DNA from: JACPWY01 sp964603655
GTDB lineage: Bacteria > Bdellovibrionota > FAC87 > UBA2466
Assembly (NCBI GenBank): GCA_964603655.1
Contig: CAZRVZ010000045.1
Coordinates: 1 to 64,000, forward strand
Direction: 5' to 3'
Length of the DNA: 64,000 nucleotides
A model generated the notes under the pieces. It made no database searches and was not told the DNA's origin. It was given only the letters and a program-made list of their open reading frames with translations. The position numbers and the translations under genes are program-made. Below are positions 16,777 to 23,840 of this stretch, piece after piece; positions within the stretch are counted from its first letter, which is position 1, and the number at the start of each line of letters is the position of its first letter.

Positions 16777-17720
16777 TCGATCTCATTCTCACCGACTCGG
16801 GACGCCTAGACGCCGTCTTGTCAAAAATAATGGGCGTTAGCCGAGCACTCATCACCGAAAATATTCAAAGAGGCAACCTACTTATCAATGGCAGCGTTAT
16901 CACCAAGCCTAGTCAAACTGTTAAAGAGGGAGATAAGGCATCGGGGATTGTGAACGACCCGCGGCAACATTCCCTCGAACCGGTCGAGTCCAGACTAGAC
17001 ATTCTCTTTGAAGACGATGCACTGCTAATACTCAATAAGCCCCAAGGGGTCGTCGTTCACCCTGCGTCCAGCCATCGGGGAGACACGCTCGTTCATCACG
17101 TTCTCTACCATCTGAAATCGCTCCCTGATTTCAAAACTCTTTCGGATCTTCGCCCAGGCATCATTCACCGTTTGGACAAGGGAACCAGCGGTGTCATCTT
17201 AATCGCTAAGAATCGCCAGGCCCTGGATTTTGTTTCAAAACAATTCAAGGCTAGGACTGTCGATAAACAATATGAATGTCTCGTGTGGGGTACGGTTGGG
17301 GAGTCTGGCTCGTACACGCAAGCCATCGGACGAAGCACTCTGGATCCCAAGCGCATGAGCCTCAAGTCTCGCTCGCTCCGCGCCGCCACGACTCACTGGA
17401 AACGACTCCACCTATTCAAACATTTTTCTCACCTCGAGGTATATCCGAAGACCGGCCGCACTCACCAGATTCGCGTCCACCTCTCCCAGGCGGGACACCC
17501 CATCGTGGGCGATGGGCTTTATGGCAGACCCAATATCCAAAAGAGAATTTCACCGCCCCCTGATGTCTCCGACTTAATCCAGACCGTAACCGACACTTTT
17601 CTGCATGCACGCCACATCACGTTCGTTCATCCCGTTACGCTCTCACCGATCTCGATAGAGGCGAAAAGACCACCTCTCTTTGACAAAATGCTAGACCTTT
17701 TAAATTCTTACGACCAATGA
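16764..17720 (+). CDS. RluA-family 23S rRNA pseudouridine synthase (RluD-like)
   Basis: The 318-residue protein has an N-terminal S4 RNA-binding domain (about 12-75) and a catalytic domain with the signature HRLDKGTSGVILIAK, whose Asp is the nucleophile, plus GRTHQIRVHL. The closest characterised relative is RluD, which modifies helix 69 of 23S rRNA; the exact target cannot be fixed from sequence. A TTG start overlapping the preceding gene by 13 bp is used. It overlaps pgeF by 4 bp downstream. Confidence 0.92.
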   Translation: MERIIDLILTDSGRLDAVLSKIMGVSRALITENIQRGNLLINGSVITKPSQTVKEGDKASGIVNDPRQHSLEPVESRLDILFEDDALLILNKPQGVVVHPASSHRGDTLVHHVLYHLKSLPDFKTLSDLRPGIIHRLDKGTSGVILIAKNRQALDFVSKQFKARTVDKQYECLVWGTVGESGSYTQAIGRSTLDPKRMSLKSRSLRAATTHWKRLHLFKHFSHLEVYPKTGRTHQIRVHLSQAGHPIVGDGLYGRPNIQKRISPPPDVSDLIQTVTDTFLHARHITFVHPVTLSPISIEAKRPPLFDKMLDLLNSYDQ

Positions 17721-18331
17721 TCAATTATGGATTTGAGTTTGAAAAAAGGGGCCAGTCACCAGCGCTCATCGAGCAGACTCACGGAAACACGGCCGTGTTG
17801 GCGTGGCACGAGAATCCGCCACCAAATCCCCTACCAATCGCTGATGCGATCTATATTTCTAAACCCGATTACCCTATTTACATATTCACCGCCGACTGCC
17901 TACCCGTACTCATGCACGGTTCTTCCCCGGACGATCCTATCGCCGCGATTCATTGCGGCTGGCGTGGAGCACTGGCACAAATTGTGACCAAGACGCGTGA
18001 TGCAATAAAAATACCACCGGAAAGACTGCGTGCCATCTTGGGTCCGTGCATCCGCGCGTGCTGTTTTGAGGTAAAATCGGATTTTATCGAGGCATTTCAA
18101 ACTCGCGGTTATAGTATTAACCGCTATCTGGACCGGCGGAACCTGAAAGACTACTTTGATCTTTCGCGGTGGGTAATTGACACTCAGCTGGCTAATATTT
18201 CACCGACTGGAATCACCCAAGACGGTCGTTGCACAGTTTGCCATGCCGACCGGATGCCAAGCTTTCGTCGGGATAAAACGACTGACCCGCGAATTCGGGC
18301 GTGGATTTGCAAGACCTCGCCCACGCCATAA
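17717..18331 (+). CDS. pgeF: Purine nucleoside phosphorylase / polyphenol-oxidase family protein PgeF (YfiH)
   Basis: The 204-residue product keeps the three metal/catalytic motifs of the YfiH/DUF152 family: QTHGN, TADCLPV and IHCGWRG, and the GPCIRACCFEV motif. In E. coli the family edits cell-wall precursors carrying the wrong first amino acid and also acts on purine nucleosides. It is about 40 residues shorter than E. coli YfiH; the usual N-terminal strand region before the first His motif is missing and the ATG overlaps the preceding gene by 4 bp. The last 119 bp overlap the convergent acetyltransferase gene. Confidence 0.9.
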   Translation: MINYGFEFEKRGQSPALIEQTHGNTAVLAWHENPPPNPLPIADAIYISKPDYPIYIFTADCLPVLMHGSSPDDPIAAIHCGWRGALAQIVTKTRDAIKIPPERLRAILGPCIRACCFEVKSDFIEAFQTRGYSINRYLDRRNLKDYFDLSRWVIDTQLANISPTGITQDGRCTVCHADRMPSFRRDKTTDPRIRAWICKTSPTP

Positions 18332-18719
18332 CTAACGCATCCCCCACGCCCCCATAATACCGGCGTCTTCGTCCAACTGCCTCAAATCCCACACTCCTGT
18401 AAAGGGCGATGGCTGGCGCATTAGATTCAGCCACCTCGAGTGATGCTGCATGAACTGTGTCTGATGCCAACCAGACACTCACAATCTCTTTCCCCAGGCC
18501 CAGACGCCGCTGTCCTTGGCTCACGGACACCGCGATGATATCCAGTGCACCCTGCACCAATAGCGCCAGCCCGAAGCCCTGAGCTTCGTCGTCTCTGCGA
18601 CACTCCAGGTTAAAAGCACACGCGTGGTTTAAGAAAAACTGCAAATCACGACGGGAGTAGTTTTCAAATCCAATCGCCGCGACGGCGTTGAGATTGCCAG
18701 GTGCCAGTGGCCCAATCAC
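18213..18719 (-). CDS. GNAT-family N-acetyltransferase (RimI-like)
   Basis: The 168-residue protein has a GNAT fold with the acetyl-CoA-binding loop QGQRRLGLGKEIV and the conserved segment EVAESNAPAIALYRSVGFEAVGRRRRYY typical of RimI, which acetylates ribosomal protein bS18, and of related N-alpha acetyltransferases. The domain would normally end near residue 131 (ALVMAW), almost exactly opposite the pgeF stop codon; the remaining ~37 residues are antisense to the pgeF 3' end and probably reflect loss of the original stop. The GTG start overlaps the upstream gene by 4 bp. Confidence 0.82.
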   Translation of the reverse strand: MIGPLAPGNLNAVAAIGFENYSRRDLQFFLNHACAFNLECRRDDEAQGFGLALLVQGALDIIAVSVSQGQRRLGLGKEIVSVWLASDTVHAASLEVAESNAPAIALYRSVGFEAVGRRRRYYGGVGDALVMAWARSCKSTPEFAGQSFYPDESLASGRHGKLCNDRLG

Positions 18720-19369
18720 CCGCCCCCTCCCAATAGATTAACCACGGCATACTTTTCCTGCAGGAAACGTATCCACTGAGCCAGCGATTTTTCCACCTGC
18801 TTTTTCTGCAACAGCGTTCGAATACCGGCGCGCTGTGACTCCAAAGTTTCGGTCTTAATCTTGTTATTCTGTTCGAAGTACCGCTCAACTTCGGTATCGG
18901 TAATGATGGGGGTGAACGTTTCGATCTTTTTCTCCAAAAACTCCTCGACCTCCAGTCGCCGCCAAACAGCATCGACAACATCGGCCTCAGTCTTTCCATA
19001 GGTCACAAATAACTTGCGCCAATCCTTGGTATTCTTTTTTAGAGTATTCCATTGCCCGACGGCCTTCGAACGCAATGAAAAATCTATCTTAAGGCTCTTC
19101 ATCTCACCCATGACCATCTGCTCAAACAAAAGCCGATTCACCCCCCGTTTGAGATCCTCAATAGCTACCGGCTGTAATGAAAACCCCTTGCCATCTACCA
19201 GATTTCGGATGTTTTGGAAAAAATAGGCATCCTGGACCGTGTAAAGATCATTGCCAACTGCGGCGGCGGTTCCAGCGATGACCACCCTACCTGGCGTTTC
19301 AGACGGGGCACCAATCAAGGCGAATCCAAATAGGAACGCTAGTAGTCCAAAATGCACGGCATTACCCAT
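18716..19369 (-). CDS. Periplasmic SurA-N-terminal-like protein
   Basis: A 217-residue exported protein: signal peptide (MGNAVHFGLLAFLFGFALIG) followed by a region resembling the N-terminal chaperone domain of SurA/PpiD-type parvulins (AVGNDLYTVQDAYFFQNIR, a run of amphipathic helices, and TDTEVERYFEQN). There is no parvulin PPIase domain, so any activity would be chaperone-like. I start at the internal ATG (19369), which overlaps the ridA stop by 8 bp, rather than the TTG 27 bp upstream, because the ATG begins the signal peptide. Family match is by pattern and moderate. Confidence 0.72.
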   Translation of the reverse strand: MGNAVHFGLLAFLFGFALIGAPSETPGRVVIAGTAAAVGNDLYTVQDAYFFQNIRNLVDGKGFSLQPVAIEDLKRGVNRLLFEQMVMGEMKSLKIDFSLRSKAVGQWNTLKKNTKDWRKLFVTYGKTEADVVDAVWRRLEVEEFLEKKIETFTPIITDTEVERYFEQNNKIKTETLESQRAGIRTLLQKKQVEKSLAQWIRFLQEKYAVVNLLGGGG

Positions 19370-19742
19370 CGACTTCCGCGATGGATTCGATCTCAACTAA
19401 GACCTGTTTGGGAAGTTCCGCCACCTCAACTGTCGACCGGGCCGGAAAGGGGCTTCTAAAGTGCTTGGCGTAGACTTCATTAAATCGGGCAAATTCACTC
19501 ATATTCTTTAAAAACACTGTGGTCTTGCAAACCTGGTTCAACGAAGAATTACTTGCCTCGAGGAGTCCTCGAATATTCTTAAGGACCTGCTCGGTCTGCT
19601 CCTCGATGGTTGTACCAACAATTTTCATCGATACCGGATCAAGCGGGATCTGACCTGATAGAAACACAAGGTTTCCCACGCGCACAGCCTGCGAATAAGG
19701 ACCAATCGCAGCCGGGGCGAGTGCTGTTGAAATAGGCTTCAC
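19362..19742 (-). CDS. ridA: RidA-family enamine/imine deaminase
   Basis: A 126-residue protein with the RidA/YjgF/UK114 hallmarks: AIGPYSQAV, VFLSGQIPLDP, EEQTEQVLKNI and the C-terminal RSTVEVAELPKQVLVEIE with the conserved Arg. RidA trimers hydrolyse reactive enamines and imines released by PLP enzymes. Length is standard. It lies in an overlapping minus-strand series (4 bp with the helical protein upstream, 8 bp with the SurA-N-like gene downstream); its GTG start lies in that upstream overlap. Confidence 0.94.
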   Translation of the reverse strand: MKPISTALAPAAIGPYSQAVRVGNLVFLSGQIPLDPVSMKIVGTTIEEQTEQVLKNIRGLLEASNSSLNQVCKTTVFLKNMSEFARFNEVYAKHFRSPFPARSTVEVAELPKQVLVEIESIAEVDG

Positions 19743-20104
19743 GAACTCTCCTTTTCTTTGGAATTAAAAGACAGTTTCATTTCCACTTTGACATCGTGAG
19801 ACTCCAAAAAACGGCTCATTTCGCGTGTGAGATCGATTTTCGCCAGAACTTTTCCAAATTCTCGACCGAAAGTTGCATAAAGGTCCTCCTTCTTTTTGCC
19901 AACATTATCGAGAATCATACCCATCAATTCCTTGGGAAGCTTAAGATCCTTGAGTTGAGTCCTGATCATATCCTCGGTCAAAAAAACGGTGGCAATTCCC
20001 GACAACGCCATTTCACGCATAAGCTCCGTCCACCAGGGCTTATCGCTCTGCGATTTTTCGCCAGTATGCTTTTCATTTTCGGTTACACTTTTAGGATCAT
20101 CCAC
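19739..20104 (-). CDS. Small helical protein of unknown function
   Basis: A 121-residue protein, polar at both ends and amphipathic-helical in the middle (PWWTELMREMALSG, TEDMIRTQLKDLKLPKELM, then YATFGREFGKVLAK). There is no signal peptide or transmembrane segment. The helix pattern loosely recalls phasin or PHA-granule regulators, but I do not recognise a family. The GTG start overlaps the START-like gene stop by 8 bp and its stop overlaps ridA by 4 bp, so it belongs to this operon. Confidence 0.7.
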   Translation of the reverse strand: MDDPKSVTENEKHTGEKSQSDKPWWTELMREMALSGIATVFLTEDMIRTQLKDLKLPKELMGMILDNVGKKKEDLYATFGREFGKVLAKIDLTREMSRFLESHDVKVEMKLSFNSKEKESS

Positions 20105-20534
20105 GTGGTTTCATCTCCATCGCCCTCTTTTCAAATCGGTCAAACATCGCGGGCAGACTTACCTCAGTCAGTTTTCGCGTCACCCATCCAGGCACCAGAA
20201 AACCGAAACCCACCTCGAGCTCGTAGTGAACCTGTACGCCACCGCCCACCTCGGTCAATTTCCAAACTCCCCGATTGTCCTTAAAAAAATTACTCTCAAT
20301 CAACTTCCAAGAAACCTGGTTCGGTTTCACCAGCTTAAACTCGAGGACGTAATTGAATCTCTTGATGACCTCTAGCTCAAACTGCACTTTAACGACATCG
20401 GTTCCCGCACCTTTAGCGATGCGGGCCGACACCACCTCTGGCAGAAATGCGGGATAGTTTTCAAAATCGGTAATGCAGGCATAGAGTGACTGCATCGATA
20501 CTACCATCTCCTTGTCCCTAACAACACTAGCCAC
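20097..20534 (-). CDS. SRPBCC/START-domain protein, RatA/Coq10-like
   Basis: A 145-residue single-domain protein of the polyketide-cyclase/COQ10 type (COG2867), with the N-terminal signature LYACITDFENYPAFLPEV and the C-terminal helix PAMFDRFEKRAMEM. Relatives bind hydrophobic ligands (Coq10) or are annotated as RatA. There is no RatB partner next to it, so a toxin role is not supported. It follows glpX by 4 bp and overlaps the next gene by 8 bp. Confidence 0.85.
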   Translation of the reverse strand: MASVVRDKEMVVSMQSLYACITDFENYPAFLPEVVSARIAKGAGTDVVKVQFELEVIKRFNYVLEFKLVKPNQVSWKLIESNFFKDNRGVWKLTEVGGGVQVHYELEVGFGFLVPGWVTRKLTEVSLPAMFDRFEKRAMEMKPRG

Positions 20535-20538
20535 GTGT

Positions 20539-21498
20539 CTACCAACCGTATCTGGGTTTTGTTTGAAAATAGTGGGACGCCTGAATATCGCGAATCGTTC
20601 CTGTCTCTGATCGCATCACCACCGAATGAGTGTGTGCGCCTCCTGCAAAATACCTCACTCCCTGCAGATAACTTCCGTTGGTAATGCCGGTCGCAATGAA
20701 CATGACGTTACCGCGCGCCAGATCGGTCATTTCATAAACCCGATTTTCGTTTTCAATTCCCATACTGCGCGCCCGATTACGCTCCTCGTCACTTCTAAAT
20801 TTCAAAATCCCCTGAAAATCGCCCCCCATGCACCTCATGGCCGCAGCAGCTATCACGCCCTCCGGAGCACCGCCTACTCCCATCAGCATATCCACGCCGG
20901 TCTCCTCACGCGCGGTGGCAATTGCCGCTGAGACATCTCCGTCACCTATCAAACGAATTCTCGCTCCAGCACGGCGAACCTCCGCAATCAGATCCTGGTG
21001 GCGAGGTCTATCCAGAATAATAACCATGAGGTCGGTGACATTTTTTCCGGTCGCCGTGGCCACCGCCCGCAGGTTCCACGATGCCCCCTTCGTGATATCG
21101 ATAGAGCCTTTGGCACGCGGGCCAACGGCAAGCTTGTCCATATACGTGTCGGGCGCATGAAGAAAATTACCGGCCTCGGCCGCAGCGATTACCGAAAGGG
21201 CCTCGCTTCTTCCCAGAGCCGTGATCGTTGTACCCTCCAGCGGATCGCATGCAATATCGATCTTTGGTCCCTTTCCGGGACCCACCTTTTCGCCAATAAA
21301 CAGCATGGGCGCCTCGTCCCGCTCCCCCTCACCTATCACGATGGTCCCGTCAAAAGGGATGGAATCGAAAGCCTTTCGCATTGAATCCACGGCAGCGGCA
21401 TCGGCAGCCTTCTCCTCACCCTTGCCAATCCACGGAGCTACTGCCAATGCGGCAGCTTCGGTAACACGCACAAACTCCAGGGCTAAATTTCGGTCCAT
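20539..21498 (-). CDS. glpX: Fructose-1,6-bisphosphatase class II
   Basis: The 319-residue product has the GlpX metal-binding motifs GEGERDEAP and DPLEGTT and the substrate loop GVGGAPEGVIAA. The enzyme dephosphorylates fructose 1,6-bisphosphate for gluconeogenesis and in some species also acts on sedoheptulose bisphosphate. Length matches the family. It is first in a minus-strand run that continues with the START-like protein. A candidate promoter and a strong dyad lie in the 206-bp divergent intergenic region. Confidence 0.96.
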   Translation of the reverse strand: MDRNLALEFVRVTEAAALAVAPWIGKGEEKAADAAAVDSMRKAFDSIPFDGTIVIGEGERDEAPMLFIGEKVGPGKGPKIDIACDPLEGTTITALGRSEALSVIAAAEAGNFLHAPDTYMDKLAVGPRAKGSIDITKGASWNLRAVATATGKNVTDLMVIILDRPRHQDLIAEVRRAGARIRLIGDGDVSAAIATAREETGVDMLMGVGGAPEGVIAAAAMRCMGGDFQGILKFRSDEERNRARSMGIENENRVYEMTDLARGNVMFIATGITNGSYLQGVRYFAGGAHTHSVVMRSETGTIRDIQASHYFQTKPRYGW

Positions 21499-21533
21499 CT
21501 GGCTTCCTTTCGCTCATTACAATGATTTGGCAC

Positions 21534-21563
21534 AATATACCAAAGGCCGGGTGCAAAGACCAA
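21534..21563 (-). promoter_or_regulatory. Candidate promoter of glpX
   Basis: Minus-strand TTGGTC (21563-21558), 18-bp spacer, TATATT (21539-21534). The -35 touches the end of the hairpin at 21561-21592. Confidence 0.35.
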
Positions 21564-21592
21564 TGGTGCCGGGCAAAAGCCCAGCACCATTG
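21561..21592. promoter_or_regulatory. Strong dyad between glpX and the DciA-like gene
   Basis: CAATGGTGC (21561-21569) pairs with GCACCATTG (21584-21592) and GGGC with GCCC inside it, around an AAAA loop: 13 bp with one C-A mismatch. It lies upstream of both divergent genes and has no U-tract in either direction, so it is not a standard terminator; it could be an operator, a leader hairpin or a short dispersed repeat. Confidence 0.45.
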
Positions 21593-21704
21593 TTTGGGGG
21601 GAAATGGGGCGGGGCTGCCAAAGGCATCCCCGGAAACAGTGTCTGCTAAAGGACGAGCGGAGTGTCTTTATGTGACACGCGTTCTCAGGTATTAAATAGG
21701 GTGA

Positions 21705-22082
21705 ATGGAAGATGATGAATTAAGGTTACTCCGGGTATATAAGGACCGCCTCAAAGACCGACGCCAACTGCGCTTCAGACGCAAGTTCAGGGATGATATC
21801 CCCGAACACCTTTCCAGAATAATCAAACAGTTTTTCCGGCAAACACCGGAAAGCGCCCAGCAGATGAGCCATTCGCAGATCCTAATCGCCTGGCCACGTA
21901 TCGTGGGTGAAGCCATCGCCCGCCATTCATCCGCCAGGCGGATTCAAGGAGAAAGGCTTTTCGTCCACGTGCTAGATCCCCTCTGGCGACAGGAACTGGC
22001 GTTTCAAAAAAGCACTCTTCTAAAGCGCTTGCGCGATGAATTTCCCCAGGTTCGCATTCGGGATATTTTTTTTACAGCATAA
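21705..22082 (+). CDS. DciA/DUF721-like protein
   Basis: A 125-residue basic protein whose core (ILIAWPRIVGEAIARHSSARRIQGERLFVHV in pieces, then DPLWRQELAFQKSTLLKRL) matches the DUF721/DciA pattern. DciA is the ancestral loader of the replicative helicase DnaB in bacteria without DnaC. There is no genetic neighbour to confirm this: it stands alone, divergent from glpX and convergent with dut. Its ATG is close to an AGGGTGA sequence. Confidence 0.82.
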   Translation: MEDDELRLLRVYKDRLKDRRQLRFRRKFRDDIPEHLSRIIKQFFRQTPESAQQMSHSQILIAWPRIVGEAIARHSSARRIQGERLFVHVLDPLWRQELAFQKSTLLKRLRDEFPQVRIRDIFFTA

Positions 22083-22105
22083 GGACTATTTTAAACGCCT
22101 CGCTC

Positions 22106-22540
22106 TCACAACCCTGTACTGCCAAAGCCCCCGGCACCCCGCGCCGTATCGCCAAGCCCCTTTGAGTCCAACCAATCGATGTGCTCGGTTCGGGAAAGCA
22201 CCAATTGCGCAATCCGCATTCCATGCTCCAATACAACGTCGGTTTCACTTAAATTAACCAGCAGCACACGAATCTCTCCCCGATAGTCGCTGTCAATAGT
22301 TCCGGGAGCGTTGATCACCGTCAGCCCGTGTTTTATCGCCAGACCGCTCCGAGGCCGAATCTGGATTTCAAATCCCCTGGGAATCTCAAACGCCAGGCCG
22401 GTAGGAATCGCCTGCCGGTGCATTGGCTTTAACGTGACAGGTGCCTCGAGACAGGCGCAGATATCACACCCGCTTGCAAATTCAGTTTGGTAAACTGGAA
22501 TCGCCGCTCGCTCATGAATTCGCATAATTCGCACAATCAT
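22106..22540 (-). CDS. dut: dUTP diphosphatase
   Basis: The 144-residue protein has the five trimeric dUTPase motifs: SGCDICA, PRSGLAIK, the uracil-binding hairpin NAPGTIDSDYRGEI, a short motif 4, and the C-terminal RGAGGFGSTG arm that closes the active site. It hydrolyses dUTP to dUMP, keeping uracil out of DNA. It is the last gene of the long minus-strand operon, 13 bp after the M16 peptidase gene. A uracil-DNA glycosylase lies at the far end of the window. Confidence 0.96.
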   Translation of the reverse strand: MIVRIMRIHERAAIPVYQTEFASGCDICACLEAPVTLKPMHRQAIPTGLAFEIPRGFEIQIRPRSGLAIKHGLTVINAPGTIDSDYRGEIRVLLVNLSETDVVLEHGMRIAQLVLSRTEHIDWLDSKGLGDTARGAGGFGSTGL

Positions 22541-22553
22541 AACGCCTCCATAT

Positions 22554-23840
22554 TCATAAAACTCTCAGGGCCTGCGCGGAAATGTTCCGACGCCCCATTG
22601 TTAAAACACTTTCCTTCTTTTTTTGAAAAATGTGTCCGGCCATTCGCTCAACTCCGTCTGACGTCACCCGGTCGACAGCATCAATCACCTCGCCGACGCC
22701 CAAGTACCTGCCAAAAATCAATTGATTGCGACCCAGAGACTCCTGCCTGCTATCCATAAACTCCGAGGACAGAAGAATCGATCCACGAATTTGCCCCTTG
22801 ACGCGATCCAAGTCCTTTTCTGCAATCGCTTGAGTTCTGAGACGTTCCAACTCCCGTGCGACTATATTTAGATATGACTTCACCGACTTGGGTTCCAGCG
22901 CTGCATAAATGGAAAGTACCCCGCTCTCGGTAAACGGCATCAGTTCTGCCTCAACGGAATAGGCCAAACCTTTCTTTTCCCTTACCTCCTGAAAAAGTCG
23001 ACTACCCATTCCACCGCCGAGGTAGACGCAGAGAACGAGAGCATCGTAACGATCCTCGTCCCTGAGGCCCAGAGCTTCGTAACCAATCAGCAGGTGTTGC
23101 TGCTCGATATCAGCGACTACGCTCCGCCTTGCGGCGCGAAACCTCGACGGCAATCGTGCTCCTGGAAATGTACGCTGTCCCGACCTGTCCTCACCCAAAT
23201 GACGAAGCGCGAAACTCTCTAGACTCTTCAAATCATAATTTCCAGCGATGGCCAATACCATCTTTTCCGGACAATAGTTGTCCGAGTGAAACTGGGCCAA
23301 TTTAGACAACTTAATTTTTGAGATGGTTTTTTTGGACCCAATCACCGGTTGACCGAGTGGCTCCCCTTTCCAAACCATCGAGGCAAAGAGATCAAAGACC
23401 CGCTCGTCAGGTGCATCCTCAAGCATTGCAAGTTCCTGTAACAACACCCGGCGCTCCCGATCGAAATCCGTCTTTTCAAATGCAGGACTCAGTGCCAGAT
23501 CAGCCAGAACCTCGACCGCGAGTTCCAAATCATCCTTCAGAACCGTAGCGTGAAAACAGGTGAACTCTCGGTCCGTAAATGCATTCAGGTCCCCTCCACG
23601 GGACTCCAAAACGGTCGCGATCTCCTCAGCTGTTCGCCTCTTGGTCCCCTTAAAAACCATGTGTTCGATGAAATGGCTGGCGCCATTTTCGTTCGGGTCC
23701 TCGTACGAACTCCCCAGCCGAACCCACAGTCCTACAGAAACGCTGCGTGCGTAAGAGTGCCGTTCAGCAACAACCCGCAATCCGTTATCCAAACTAAAAT
23801 GGTGATATTCCCCGAATTGATAACGTTTATTCTTCGTCAT
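22554..23840 (-). CDS. M16-family zinc peptidase (processing-peptidase-like)
   Basis: A 428-residue protein with the inverted zinc motif HFIEH (HxxEH) in HFIEHMVFKGTKRR near residue 50 and the downstream glutamate region typical of M16B peptidases, which resemble mitochondrial processing peptidase beta. The real start is the ATG at 23840, which overlaps the pnp stop by 14 bp; a reading frame that runs ~280 codons further upstream is an artefact of the pnp repeat. The pnp - M16 peptidase - dut order is common in bacteria. It is cytosolic, with no signal peptide. Confidence 0.93.
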   Translation of the reverse strand: MTKNKRYQFGEYHHFSLDNGLRVVAERHSYARSVSVGLWVRLGSSYEDPNENGASHFIEHMVFKGTKRRTAEEIATVLESRGGDLNAFTDREFTCFHATVLKDDLELAVEVLADLALSPAFEKTDFDRERRVLLQELAMLEDAPDERVFDLFASMVWKGEPLGQPVIGSKKTISKIKLSKLAQFHSDNYCPEKMVLAIAGNYDLKSLESFALRHLGEDRSGQRTFPGARLPSRFRAARRSVVADIEQQHLLIGYEALGLRDEDRYDALVLCVYLGGGMGSRLFQEVREKKGLAYSVEAELMPFTESGVLSIYAALEPKSVKSYLNIVARELERLRTQAIAEKDLDRVKGQIRGSILLSSEFMDSRQESLGRNQLIFGRYLGVGEVIDAVDRVTSDGVERMAGHIFQKKKESVLTMGRRNISAQALRVL

